This document shows positions 18,101-26,476 of a stretch of DNA of 64,000 nt, one piece after another; position 1 is the stretch's first letter, and every line of letters begins with the position of its first letter. The translations under genes and the position numbers were made by a program. Below the pieces are notes generated by a model, which saw only the letters and a program-made list of their open reading frames with translations, was not told the origin of the DNA and searched no databases. The DNA is taken from contig CAZSDP010000014.1 of NCBI GenBank assembly GCA_964605665.1, positions 50,105 to 114,104 of the forward strand. The letters are read 5' to 3'. Origin of the DNA: CAZSDP01 sp964605665. GTDB taxonomy: Bacteria > Planctomycetota > UBA8108 > UBA1146.

Positions 18101-21065
18101 GACCGTCGTGATCTCGGTGGGACGGGTCGCCTATGCCCGCGGAAACCACTCGCGAGCGACGCGCCTCCACCGACTCTGTCTGCAACTACGTGAGCAGATC
18201 GGAGACCGCCGCGGGGTCGCCCGAGTCCTCAACAACATCGGCCTACTCTACCGAATGCAGCACCGCCTCGATCCGGCCGAGCGTTGCTTCCGCCGCTGCC
18301 TGGGAATCTTCGAGGAGCTCGGTCCCCCCGACGATGTCGCCGCACTCTTGGGAAACCTCGCAGATCTCATGCTGCAAAAGGGCGACTTCCCCTTAGCGCT
18401 GGAGTACTCACTCGAGTCTCTCGACATCCGAAAACCGCTCGGAAATCGACGGGGGATCGCCTTCGCATATTACCGGATTGCCAACATCTACCGACAGCAG
18501 GGTGAATTGGACCGCGCGGCAGACTTCGCTCAGAAGTCCCTCGAGCTGCGCCGAGAACTCGGGGACAAGCATAATCTGGTTTACTCGCAGAAGATTCTCG
18601 GAGACTTATCGACAACGCGCGCAAACTACTACGAAGCCAATCGATCGCTTCGCCAGAGCCTCGCTCTCGCAGAATCGCTCGGCAATCGAGCAGGGCGCTG
18701 CTCCTTGTTGAGTTCTCTCGCCTATCTTGAAGTGCAGATGGGACAGATCGAGTCTGCCATCGAACACGCCGAGGAAGGAGCTGAACTCGCCGATTCTGAA
18801 GGATTGAAATTGATCGCCGCCCTCGCCTCCTTTGCGCGCGGCTGTGCCATGCTCGAGTCAGAAGATCTCGCCACCGCCGAAGAGGAATTCGTTCGAGCGG
18901 AGGAAACTTGCCGACGTGAAAAGGCGCGTCGGGAACTCGCCCAGGTCTTATTGGCCAGAACGGAACTCGCTCTCGATCTCGGGAGTTTCGAACGCGCCTG
19001 GCCTCTACTCGAGGAGTCGTTTTCGATCATCGAAGAGATCGGGCTGGGTGATTTCCAACCGACGTACTATCGACTCCGGGCAAATCTGGTCTCCACCGGC
19101 ACGCACCCCGACCTCCCGGTCGCCCGCAGGTTGCTCGAGAGAGGACTCGAGGAGGCGGAGAACCTCGATATTCCAGAGGAGACTTGGCGCATCTACCGCG
19201 ACCTCGCTCGTCTCGAAGAACATGCCGGGAATCCGGAGGCTGCCCAATCGCACTTGGGAAATGCTGCAGTTCGGATCCAGTCGATTCACGATCAGCTGCC
19301 CGCCGAATTCCAAGGAGCCTATCTCGATAGCGCCTCTCGCATCCAGCTGCTCTCCGAGTGGCGCACGCGACAAGAAGCAGAGCCAGAGCCACCGACGGTG
19401 ACGCCGTCAAATCTGATGCCGCAGGTTGGTACCTTCGCCGCGGAACCGCAAACAGATGATCTCTTCCGTCTTCAAGAAATCACGCTGCTCTTGAACTCCG
19501 AGCGCTCACTCCAAGTTCTGCTGAACCGGATTCTCGACGAGGTTCTCGAGCTCTTCGCCGCTGAGCGTGGATTCTTGATTCTGATTGAAAATGGTGAGGA
19601 GCGAATTCGAGCTGCCCGCGACATCGATCATGACGAGGTGACTTCCCCAGAGTTCAAGTACTCGCACTCGATCGCGAGAGAAGTTGCCAAGTCGGGTCGC
19701 ATCTTCCTAACCGACGACGCCCAACACGATCGGCGCCTCAAGGAATCACACTCGGTCCACGACCTGAGACTGCAGGCGATTGCCTGCTTCCCCCTTTCAT
19801 GGCGCGAAGAGTTGCTGGGGGTGATCTACATCGAGAATCGCTTCCGCAAACAGATCGTCCCCAAGGAAAAGCTACGCCTCCTCGAAGCATTCTCCGCCCA
19901 GGCGGCACAAGCGATCGCCAATGCTCGCTTGCACACCGAAGTCGTCGAAAGAACAAAAGAACTGGAACGATCGACAGAAGAGATCGAATCACTCAATGCT
20001 CGCCTACAAGATCGCGTCTTGAAACAAGACCAAGAACTCGCTGAAGCTCGTCGAGCCATCGCGGAGCAGCAGGAGCAGTTGGAAGAACGCTACCGCTTTC
20101 ACCACCTGATCGGATCCTCGGAGGAAATGCGCCAGGTCTTCCGCCTCCTCGATCGGATTGCGGGAACCCATCTGCCGGTGCTGATCGAAGGGGAGAGCGG
20201 AACCGGGAAAGAACTCGCGGCGCGCGCGCTTCACTACAACAGCGAACGCAAAAAGTTTCCCTTCGTGAGTGAAAATTGCGGCGCGATTTCAGAAAGCCTC
20301 TTGGAGAGCGAACTCTTCGGTCACGTCCGCGGCGCATTCACCGGAGCAGACCGAGACCATGAAGGACTCTTTGCCGCCGCTGAGGGAGGAACGCTCTTCC
20401 TCGATGAAATCCATCAACTCTCTTTGGGAAGCCAACGCAAACTTCTAAGAGTCCTTCAAGAAGGGGAATACCGTCCGGTCGGTGGGAAACAGGTGGTCCA
20501 AACCGACGTGCGAGTCCTCACCGCATCGAATGAGTCGCTCTTCAAACTGGTCGGCGATGGCCGCTTCAGAGAAGACCTCTACTATCGACTCAATGTGTTG
20601 AAAGTCGAACTCCCTCCCCTGCGTCAGCGCGGACGAGACATCCTGATCCTCGCCCATCACTTCCTCACCGAAGTGGTCGCCTCACAGGGGCTCGGAGAGA
20701 AAGAGCTCTCTCCGGAGGCGCTGCGCGCCCTCGCCAGCTACCCCTTCCCGGGAAATGTGCGGGAGTTGAAGAACGTGATCGAGAAGGCCGCCATCCTCGG
20801 GGACGGGAGCTGGATCGAAGCTGCGGACCTTTTCTTCGATGGAGTTGAGAAGTCGGGGGGAGCGATCGATCTCCCCGTCGCTTTGACGGAAATTCCTCTG
20901 AAGGAAGCAAAGGAGGAGTTTCAGAAGAAGTACCTGGAGCAAGTCCTCAGTACCGCAAATGGGGTAGTCCTCCGAGCTGCGGAACAAGCGGGGATCACAC
21001 GCGAATCGCTCCACCGGTTGATTCGTAAGTATCAGCTGCGAAATCCCCGTAAGCCTGGCTCCTAA
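15123..21065 (+). CDS. Giant regulator: kinase-like + ATPase + TPR + GAF + sigma-54 AAA+ + Fis HTH
   Basis: A single 1980-residue frame. Residues 1-310 form a Ser/Thr kinase-like domain with K39 in PCALKI, catalytic-loop HFDVSPRN (D178), IDLELTE (D202, DFG changed to DLE) and GTFPYIAPEIL. Residues about 335-700 form a STAND/AAA-type ATPase with VGGANGIGRQS (about 366; Walker lysine replaced by Arg) and LVIIEDLHLAS (about 478). Residues about 770-1420 are TPRs, including many TPR-12 units such as RGVARVLNNIGLLYRMQHRL. A GAF domain spans about 1446-1605, then a coiled coil. The sigma-54 AAA+ domain starts near 1660 with GESGTGKE (about 1690), GAFTGA (about 1737) and FREDLYYRLNVLKVELPPLR. A Fis HTH (AAEQAGITRESLHRLIRKYQL) ends it. 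GGGG lies 9 bases before the ATG. A short repeat CACAG/CTGTG lies at 15059-15075 upstream. Target genes are unknown. Confidence 0.93.
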   Translation: MRNLYLNEHYRLWREVSTGPRARVYLAEDRRLGEPCALKIRLPESDRDLPAESEGDSNRRGREPTPTELVHFEHPHLAPFLDAGRVTGLREEVAAPPSGPRWDSNLTRGSEPSLPPIDMEPLYFVTPWYGGGDLFSACSSLLDLNPSPEEIDRTLNGWMIQILSALLILHEHSLLHFDVSPRNILFSGEEIAPGIGEAILIDLELTERDSTPLGNRVRGTFPYIAPEILKQSLVDPRADLFSLGASLYHSLDRGRLLAEVGSKRVYQMTEEGRLPQLQLSIESLPDIWADRIERLLSVDPSMRPPSSAELLEELMGSPTCPPELNFENPITWQPSRPIGLEKEIDYLHREVEKLRLEESSHAMILVGGANGIGRQSVAEKLRQKARLEGIETFNVRCGGIVESPFQPIATLLSQIHSHPTLNDSDRHEIIDLIGRIKGDPAGQTQLPPLTSVEEERARWFGRVGTVLERLRSNRGVLVIIEDLHLASPECQELLGIVAQRFHSRSEWLKEAGIEPPSSGMTGSDTASRLLFLTTYDDQSGNRSAGIDILAKQSHVARITLKPLDRTRARKVIQAILGRSNLPNQVIEALHTLSNGLTRPLISLLKECHRQGMLERQRVGWIWVGDPKGAWELPQGRDHRFQNLDAEDRQLLEVVSLVNAPIETSLLESVGRELAIEKSEEKISHLIESGWLTTLVTPGHSPAVRLELSIGEVKLQRRAEIARALGNALLVRSPNEPTAAAEAFIAGGAWDSLASVFPRSLEAWSANQYLASLIDAIATIDTQGPKGFLCDESQLLRIQALRDLGREELALTHVEKWISRHRESNDATLDFLTLRGALLAQLGRLPAAQEQLERAADLMTPNTPSELKTTLRIELSKVLRAEGNLEQSYRIALQTVEEISDRESLVEQNRIWEARARLELAHAQLDRGLNERAAEWLDRFLQENLKALPEPWIAKLHAVIAEIEYGRGRFDAALSHWRESLPIERRTGNYASLATVVISVGRVAYARGNHSRATRLHRLCLQLREQIGDRRGVARVLNNIGLLYRMQHRLDPAERCFRRCLGIFEELGPPDDVAALLGNLADLMLQKGDFPLALEYSLESLDIRKPLGNRRGIAFAYYRIANIYRQQGELDRAADFAQKSLELRRELGDKHNLVYSQKILGDLSTTRANYYEANRSLRQSLALAESLGNRAGRCSLLSSLAYLEVQMGQIESAIEHAEEGAELADSEGLKLIAALASFARGCAMLESEDLATAEEEFVRAEETCRREKARRELAQVLLARTELALDLGSFERAWPLLEESFSIIEEIGLGDFQPTYYRLRANLVSTGTHPDLPVARRLLERGLEEAENLDIPEETWRIYRDLARLEEHAGNPEAAQSHLGNAAVRIQSIHDQLPAEFQGAYLDSASRIQLLSEWRTRQEAEPEPPTVTPSNLMPQVGTFAAEPQTDDLFRLQEITLLLNSERSLQVLLNRILDEVLELFAAERGFLILIENGEERIRAARDIDHDEVTSPEFKYSHSIAREVAKSGRIFLTDDAQHDRRLKESHSVHDLRLQAIACFPLSWREELLGVIYIENRFRKQIVPKEKLRLLEAFSAQAAQAIANARLHTEVVERTKELERSTEEIESLNARLQDRVLKQDQELAEARRAIAEQQEQLEERYRFHHLIGSSEEMRQVFRLLDRIAGTHLPVLIEGESGTGKELAARALHYNSERKKFPFVSENCGAISESLLESELFGHVRGAFTGADRDHEGLFAAAEGGTLFLDEIHQLSLGSQRKLLRVLQEGEYRPVGGKQVVQTDVRVLTASNESLFKLVGDGRFREDLYYRLNVLKVELPPLRQRGRDILILAHHFLTEVVASQGLGEKELSPEALRALASYPFPGNVRELKNVIEKAAILGDGSWIEAADLFFDGVEKSGGAIDLPVALTEIPLKEAKEEFQKKYLEQVLSTANGVVLRAAEQAGITRESLHRLIRKYQLRNPRKPGS

Positions 21066-21690
21066 AGAGAGAAAGCGTGCAGTTGACGTGAGTGGTCACT
21101 GCAAACGTTTTGGTCGTTTTCTCCGCGAGAAGGTCGATCAGTCTCCTCGATCACCTCCCGATGGCCTGCCGAAGAACCAACTCCCGACCGCCACGACGAG
21201 CACCGGAACCACCGGGGTGGATAGGAAGATTGCTCCAGGCACGGAAAGGGCTATAATCCTGCCAGTGGTGCGGCGCACCCGCCGTCCCATCTCGATAGGT
21301 GTGTGGTCATCGAGTAGCCACTGCGTGGAGTGACGATCATGTAGTGGCGACAGCGATCACGATTCAGCAGCGGTCACGATTCAGTCGTGGATCGCGATTT
21401 GATCGCGGTCGATGTCTGAGTTGCTCAAACATCAAGGAGAGCCACCTTTTTGTTGTTGTCGATCGTCTGAAATTCGTTCAGCCCGCTGGTGAGGGAGAGC
21501 CAAAAGAACCAGCAACCCAAGGTGCTGATCGAGTGTTGATCTGTCATCCCAGATTGCCCTTTGTCGATAGAGATCGGATTCAAAAACTTGGCTTCGAATC
21601 GGTGCTTAGATTTGTGCAGTGCAGCTGCGGAGCATGTTGATCGAAGCGATGGACCGATCGCACGGAACAGATACTTGGGGCTGAGACAGC
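21066..21690. other. Gene-free structured region downstream of the giant regulator
   Basis: No supported protein gene. It contains a good promoter-like sequence (21230-21257), then several short inverted repeats: GGTGC/GCACC with a 3-base loop just after the predicted start, CACT/AGTG, and GATCGCG copies near 21392. There is also a 17-base tandem duplication AGCGATCACGATTCAGC / AGCGGTCACGATTCAGT at 21352-21385. It could be a non-coding transcript or a long leader for the gene at 21918. Confidence 0.4.
21230..21257 (+). promoter_or_regulatory. Predicted sigma-70-type promoter
   Basis: A perfect -10 TATAAT at 21252-21257 with TTGCTC at 21230-21235 as the -35 (three of six consensus bases) and a 16-base spacer. 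It points along the plus strand into a region without a gene for about 650 bases. Confidence 0.5.
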
Positions 21691-21873
21691 TCTCTGAGTT
21701 TTGATTCGCTGAGTTTTGATTCGCTGAGTTTTGATTCGCTGAGTTTTGATTCGCTGAGTTTTGNNNNNNNNNNNNNNNNNNNNNNNNNNNNNNNNNNNNN
21801 NNNNNNNNNNNNNNNNNNNNNNNNNNNNNNNNNNNNNNNNNNNNNNNNNNNNNNNNNNNNNNNATTCGCTGAG
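21691..21873. repeat. 15-bp tandem repeat (minisatellite) spanning an assembly gap
   Basis: Four perfect copies of attcgctgagttttg run from 21704 to 21763, preceded by a partial unit (21691-21703). They stop exactly at a run of 100 N (21764-21863), and a further partial unit attcgctgag follows the gap. The copy number is therefore unknown. Units are direct and without spacers, so this is not CRISPR. The unit is a multiple of three and gives an open minus-strand frame (QNSAN repeats), but no gene features support coding. Confidence 0.9.
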
Positions 21874-21917
21874 CTGTGAACTCTGAATCGTGATGCTCAG
21901 AGCTGTGATGCTCAGAG

Positions 21918-22925
21918 ATGGGGTTGTCGGAGGGGTGGCGTACGAGTGATGAGGCGTCAGCCTTGAAGAGACGAGGGAAGGTCACCGATCGCGTGAGATT
22001 CTCAACTGCAAAGAACTCACTTGCGAAGGGCCGTAGCTTCGAGAAACGAAGCTGCTCGGCCACCGGTCACCCCCGATCTGCGTCTCCCCTTCACCCCTTT
22101 GCTCTATTCCACGTCCTAGCGCGGCGGAATAAACCGTTCTTCTCCTTCACAGCACTCCCTTCCCTTTTGACCGTTGGATGGATTCCTCTCCTCTTCTTAC
22201 TGAGTTCACTCTCTCTCTCAGACCCCACTTCACCGATCGCCTTGCAAGCAGAAGAGCCCATCCCACCCACCCCGATCCCCCCTTCTCTGAGTTACGCAGA
22301 GCCCAATGATGGGGAGTTGCTCGGTTCAGTCTTGACGCTGCAGTTCCAGGTGGGTGATCCAGTCGGAGAGCGCGTGGGAGTCTTCTTCGGCGGAACACTT
22401 CTCGGTTTTGCCACCGTCGAAGGCGGATCCGCGTCGGTGAGAGTCGATACTTCATTGCTCCCCAATGGTCCTGTGACGTTGACCGCGGCTCTCTTTGATG
22501 GCTCGGCAGAACTTCTCGCCTCCATCGACGCCGCCTTTGACGTCGATCACCCTCACGCAACGGTCATCGATACACGCTTCCATCAGTCCTCATTGGTCGA
22601 AGCGACGCTTCTGGTCCATGGTCTCGAAGACAGCGTCGGACAGCCGCTGCCATACCTCGTCTTGGTGGCGAGAGACCGGGAGTTCGGAGAGTTCCCCCCT
22701 CTCGAGGTCGATCTCGATCTGCCCGCCGCACAGACGAGGATCGCGGCGAGTGGCACCCTCTACACCAGCGCAGCTGGAACCGCGGAGCTCAACTTCCCAC
22801 TATCAGAGGACGCCGTCTCTGCCTCTGCGGCGGTCTACCTGCAAGTCTTGGTGAGGAAAGATGGCCAGTGGCACGCGTCACCGATCCAAGTGATCGACGA
22901 GCCACTCTCCCGCACAACCCCTTAG
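21918..22925 (+). CDS. Secreted protein with Ig-like beta domains, unknown function
   Basis: The open frame is 335 residues, but its first 75 or so are not protein-like in composition. A signal-peptide-like hydrophobic run follows (FSFTALPSLLTVGWIPLLFLLSSL), then a Pro-rich spacer. The mature beta-rich region has GELLGSVLTLQFQVGDPVGERVGVFF and LLPNGPVTLTAALFDGS, the pattern of bacterial Ig-like domains in surface proteins of Planctomycetes. No catalytic motif is seen. The true start is uncertain: no ATG, GTG or TTG with a good ribosome-binding site lies right before the signal peptide, so I give the ATG at 21918. It is probably exported; the role is unknown. It could be transcribed from the promoter at 21230. 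Confidence 0.6.
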   Translation: MGLSEGWRTSDEASALKRRGKVTDRVRFSTAKNSLAKGRSFEKRSCSATGHPRSASPLHPFALFHVLARRNKPFFSFTALPSLLTVGWIPLLFLLSSLSLSDPTSPIALQAEEPIPPTPIPPSLSYAEPNDGELLGSVLTLQFQVGDPVGERVGVFFGGTLLGFATVEGGSASVRVDTSLLPNGPVTLTAALFDGSAELLASIDAAFDVDHPHATVIDTRFHQSSLVEATLLVHGLEDSVGQPLPYLVLVARDREFGEFPPLEVDLDLPAAQTRIAASGTLYTSAAGTAELNFPLSEDAVSASAAVYLQVLVRKDGQWHASPIQVIDEPLSRTTP

Positions 22926-23580
22926 ATTCCTGCTTTTTCCGACCACCTCTCCGTGAATCTCCCCCTTCCCCCGTCATTCCGAGCCCCCAAGAGCACGGCG
23001 ACCCAGTTCCGAATCGGTAATCCTCCGAAACCAACCGATCAACGACCTCGATGCCTGTAGCGCCCCTCGATCGTGGCTCTTCCTCCATCCCACCTCCGGA
23101 TTGGCCTCCGCACCGCATTCCCCACCACCGAACCGCCTCTGAGTTCGCACAACATTTGGACAGACGTGCTCGAATCCCGAACTCCCACCATCATCTGCAC
23201 CGCTTTCGACGAACCGAAATCGACGCTAAATGGTAAGGAAATAGCGATCTTGCCGATCCAGCCCCTCGCTCTAGAACATCTCACTGACAATCCGAAGCGA
23301 TCACTCCGACAGGCCCCGACCTTGCTCTTTCTTCCTCGGAGGCGCCCGCGTTTCCCATCGTGACCGTGCGGTCACTCCCAGCGAGAGAGTGTGACCATTT
23401 GATCACACCTATGCCGTCTCAATTTGCACCCTCGAAACTCGCCAGCATTACGGAACCGATTGAATGCTGGTGTTTTACGACCCCTTCGAGGCTGCGGACC
23501 GATTCGGCTTTCCGTTTGCAAAGAACCGCTCGTCACCGCGAATCACCGCGGTGCTCGAGAGAAGATCAGGAGGATTGCTC
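22926..23580. other. 655-bp region upstream of the primary sigma factor gene
   Basis: Open frames here lack family motifs and I do not call them. The last 220 bases hold two inverted repeats (TGACC/GGTCA at 23361-23374, and the site at 23389-23408). The sigma-factor Shine-Dalgarno GGAGG ends at 23573. The region should contain the rpoD promoter, but I see no clear -10/-35 pair. Confidence 0.45.
23389..23408. promoter_or_regulatory. Candidate operator upstream of rpoD
   Basis: The inverted repeat GTGTGA-N8-TCACAC has perfect 6-bp arms, with a second repeat TGACC-N4-GGTCA 15 bases upstream. It looks like a CRP/FNR-type palindrome but with 8 instead of 6 central bases, so a CRP site is not claimed. 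It lies about 170 bases before the rpoD start. Confidence 0.35.
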
Positions 23581-25839
23581 GTGCCCCAGTTCGAATCACG
23601 CCTGATGCAGCTACTCGCCGATCTCGAGGGACGCAAGAGCGTCACCTGGTCCGAACTCACCCAGGCCCTCCCTGAACTATCGGAGGACGTGGTGCAGCTT
23701 CAGATCGTCGTCGACCGCCTCGCGAAACAAGGGTGTGCCGTTCAAGAGGGAACGCAGCAAGAGGAAGTGCAGGAACTCGCCGCTCCCCAAGAGAGCGATG
23801 CCTCACTTGCCCAAGAGGCGCCTTCCCCAGAGAGCAGTGCTTCCCCAGAGAGCAGTGCTTCCCCAGAGAGCAGTGCTTCCCCAGAGAGCAGTGCNNNNNN
23901 NNNNNNNNNNNNNNNNNNNNNNNNNNNNNNNNNNNNNNNNNNNNNNNNNNNNNNNNNNNNNNNNNNNNNNNNNNNNNNNNNNNNNNNNNNNNNNTTCCCC
24001 AGAAGGTACTGCGACCGAGGTTGATTCTTCAGAGGCCGATACTCAGCCTGAGGAGGTCACGATGTCTGAGGAGTTCATGATGGTGACGAACCCAAAGCCG
24101 GGTGACCAGGACGCCGCAGGTCAGAACAAGAACGCCAGCGCAGCAAAGAACGCCAGCGCAGCAAAGAACGCCAGCGCAGCAAGGAACGCCAGCGCAGCAA
24201 AGAACGCCAGCGCAGCAAAGAACGCCAGCGCAGCAAAGNNNNNNNNNNNNNNNNNNNNNNNNNNNNNNNNNNNNNNNNNNNNNNNNNNNNNNNNNNNNNN
24301 NNNNNNNNNNNNNNNNNNNNNNNNNNNNNNNNNNNNNNGAACGCCAGCGCAGCAAAGAACGCCAGCGCAGCAAAGAACGCCAGCGCAGCAAAGAACGCCA
24401 GCGCAGCAGAGAACAACACCAAAAAAGAAAAGGTCGTCGTCTTCGACGCCGCGCGCACCGAGCGCCTCCAAGAGGAATCTCTCAAGGCCCTCGACGATCC
24501 GATCCGGATGTACTTCGCACAGATGGCATCGATTCCACTCCTGACTCGCGATGAAGAGATCCTCTACGCAAAGCAGATCGAAGCGTCGAAGGAAGCGCTG
24601 ACGCGGCTGGTGTATCAAACCGCGGGAGGTCAAGCGGCCGCCATCGAGCTCCTGCAGGAGATCCAAGATGGAACGCAACTCGTCGAAAAAAGCCTCGACC
24701 TCAATCTCTCTCGCAAAGGTGACCGTCAAGCATTCTATGACCGCCTCGCTCGAGAATTGCCCGCGCTGAGAAGAGCTCTCGGAGAGAACCGTCGGGACTT
24801 CCTGGCGCTAGAAGATCTCCCTCTCAACGACAACGATGAGAGACCAAAGGTGGAGCGACGCCTCGCCCGACGCCTCAATCGCACCGTGAAAATCTTGGAG
24901 AGCTACGAAGCCAAGATGAAGTCTCTGACCGTCTGGCAAGAGGACCTTGTAAAGCTGGGACGCTCACTCGAAGAGGTCCTGCCAACGTTACGGATCAAGA
25001 ACAAGACAAACACCGACATCAGGGAATTGGCCGCGGTCAACGAAGCGATTCTGGAGAGTTATCCGGGATTCATCGAGCGTGCTCGAGAAATCGATCGTCA
25101 GTTCCAAGCCTACGAATCCGCCAAAGGTAAGCTCTCTTCCGGAAATCTGCGACTGGTCGTCAGCGTTGCGAAAAAGTACCGCGGCCGAGGATTGAGCTTC
25201 CTCGACCTGATCCAAGAAGGAAATACGGGACTGATGCGCGCTTGTGAAAAGTACGAGCATCGCAAGGGCTACAAGTTCAGCACTTACGCGACATGGTGGA
25301 TCAGACAGGCGATTTCTCGCGCCATCGCCGAGAAGTCGAGAATGATCCGCCTTCCGGTGTACATGTCGGAAACGATGTCGAAGTTGAACACGATCGCGCG
25401 GGAACACCTGCAGAAGCATGGTCACCGACCCGATCTCGCGCAGCTCGCGGCGGAACTCGAGGTTCCTGAAGAGGAGCTGAGAACCATCCTCCGAATGAGC
25501 CGCCATCCGGTATCGCTGTCCTCTCCCATCGGCCCAGAAGACGAGTCCAGCTTCGGCGACTTCCTCGAGGACCCGAACCAAGCTGCGCCGAGCGAGAAGA
25601 TCTCGCAACAGTCATTAAAGGTAAGAATTCACGGAGTTCTCGATCAACTCAGCATGCGGGAGCGAGAGGTCATCAAGATGCGGTTCGGTATCGACCGCGA
25701 TGAAACCTGTACTCTCGAGCAACTCGGCAAGAAGTTCAAAGTGACGCGTGAGAGGATTCGACAGATCGAAATTCGGGCGCTCAAAAAGCTGAAGCACCCG
25801 ATCCGCTCTCGTGCATTGGAAAGCTATCTCGACGAGTGA
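23581..25839 (+). CDS. rpoD: Primary RNA polymerase sigma factor (RpoD/SigA), with repeat-coded linkers and two assembly gaps
   Basis: The group 1 sigma factor that directs RNA polymerase to housekeeping promoters. Region 1.1 is at residues 4-53 (FESRLMQLLADLEGRKSVTW, LPELSEDVVQLQIVVDRL). Region 1.2 is in DDPIRMYFAQMASIPLLTRD. A non-conserved region of about 190 residues follows. Region 2 shows NLRLVVSVAKKYRGRGLSFL, DLIQEGNTGLMRACEKYEHR and KFSTYATWWIRQAISRAIAE. Region 3 precedes region 4 with LGKKFKVTRERIRQIEIRAL. GTG 23581 is chosen because GGAGG lies 7 bases upstream. Between 1.1 and 1.2 lie two hexapeptide arrays (SASPES and NASAAK types), each interrupted by 100 N. The three coding blocks use different frames (1, 2, 1), but this is what whole-repeat loss replaced by 100 N predicts, so the real gene is probably intact. 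It ends in a terminator at 26018-26058. Confidence 0.92.
23823..23994 (+). repeat. 18-bp coding minisatellite 1 in rpoD, with assembly gap
   Basis: Four perfect copies of ttccccagagagcagtgc (23823-23894) encode a Ser/Ala/Pro/Glu hexapeptide. They stop exactly at a unit boundary, where 100 N begin (23895-23994). The sequence resumes at 23995 with a diverged unit (ttccccagaaggtactgc). The copy number is unresolved. Confidence 0.92.
24131..24411 (+). repeat. 18-bp coding minisatellite 2 in rpoD, with assembly gap
   Basis: Six copies of aacgccagcgcagcaaag (24131-24238; the third has one G for A) come before 100 N (24239-24338). Four copies follow (24340-24411; the last ends cagag). Each encodes Asn-Ala-Ser-Ala-Ala-Lys, with Arg or Glu variants at the last residue. 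The array is Ala/Lys-rich and likely helical or disordered. It ends directly before sigma region 1.2. Confidence 0.93.
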
Positions 25840-26476
25840 TTGACGGGTGAGGTCGATTGAAGCCTCACTCACCCTTCCGGTGGTTTCTTGAATCGCCGGA
25901 GCGAACTGTCCCTCGTTCGTTCGCTTCGATCCCTACTGACCGATGGTCAGTTCGGCGTGCGAGGAACAGTTCAACGCGGTTCCCCTCGAACCGTCTCCAA
26001 CTCAGGCATCACCATGGGGCCTTTGTCCACCCCCCCCGGACGGAGGCCCCCTTTTTCGTGTCCAGCCAGAAAGTGAGCGGAATTCGGCCGAAATCAGCGA
26101 GAAATCGCGGATTTGAGGAGGACCAAGGCTCGAGAATCGGGAGCTGGTGGATGCCGCTGGCAACTGACGTTAGGGTACCGCGGTCGTCTAGCTGGCCAAG
26201 TCGGTCTAGAAGGCAGTCATCGAGAACACAGCGATTGAGAACACCGTCAGTGAGAAGGGTGTGATCTCCAGAGCCGCGTCAACTCGAATGCACTCGTTGT
26301 CCTCAAGACTGGAAGACTCAAAACAGCGCCTGCCTCTCCGGCCCAATCCCAGTGGGGAATCGCCAGTGGGATCCGCCTGCAGGGAATTGTCAGTGGAAGA
26401 CTCTCTGTCGAGAATCCGCCACTGCTGGCAGTTCGGCCTCGTGGCAAGTCCCGAGCGCCCTCCCCCAAGGAGACCG
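25840..26476. other. 637-bp intergenic region after rpoD
   Basis: It contains the rpoD terminator (26018-26058) and then about 400 bases without a supported gene. A frame runs into the methyltransferase from 26261, but the extension is not protein-like. I examined 26180-26230 as a possible tRNA and rejected it. Confidence 0.45.
26018..26058 (+). terminator. Rho-independent terminator of rpoD
   Basis: A 13-bp stem (26018-26030 with 26040-26052; GGGGCCT pairs with AGGCCCC, then two G-U pairs and GTCC/GGAC), a C-rich 9-base loop and five T at 26054-26058. It lies about 180 bases past the rpoD stop. Confidence 0.85.

Noticed and set aside
21691..21873. CRISPR array
   Set aside because: Repeat units are directly adjacent 15-mers with no spacers, and no cas gene is in the window.
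21425..22063. Minus-strand open frame with repeated Gln-Asn-Ser-Ala-Asn units
   Set aside because: It exists because the 15-bp repeat is a multiple of three and lacks stops. It runs through the 100-N gap, has no ribosome-binding site, and its ends have no protein-like pattern.
23389..23408. CRP-binding site upstream of rpoD
   Set aside because: The arms match TGTGA/TCACA, but the spacer is 8 instead of 6 bases; kept only as an unspecified operator candidate.
24029..24729. Minus-strand and alternative-frame repeats (Leu/Arg-Trp, Phe-Ala-Ala-Leu, Thr-Pro-Ala-Gln types) across the rpoD array
   Set aside because: They are other-frame readings of the 18-bp coding repeat. The plus-strand sigma-factor frame is clearly real on both sides.
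26180..26260. Possible tRNA (D-arm-like GCTGGCCAAGTCGGT after rpoD)
   Set aside because: There is no GTTCRA T-loop, no 7-bp acceptor pairing and no anticodon arm at the right spacing.
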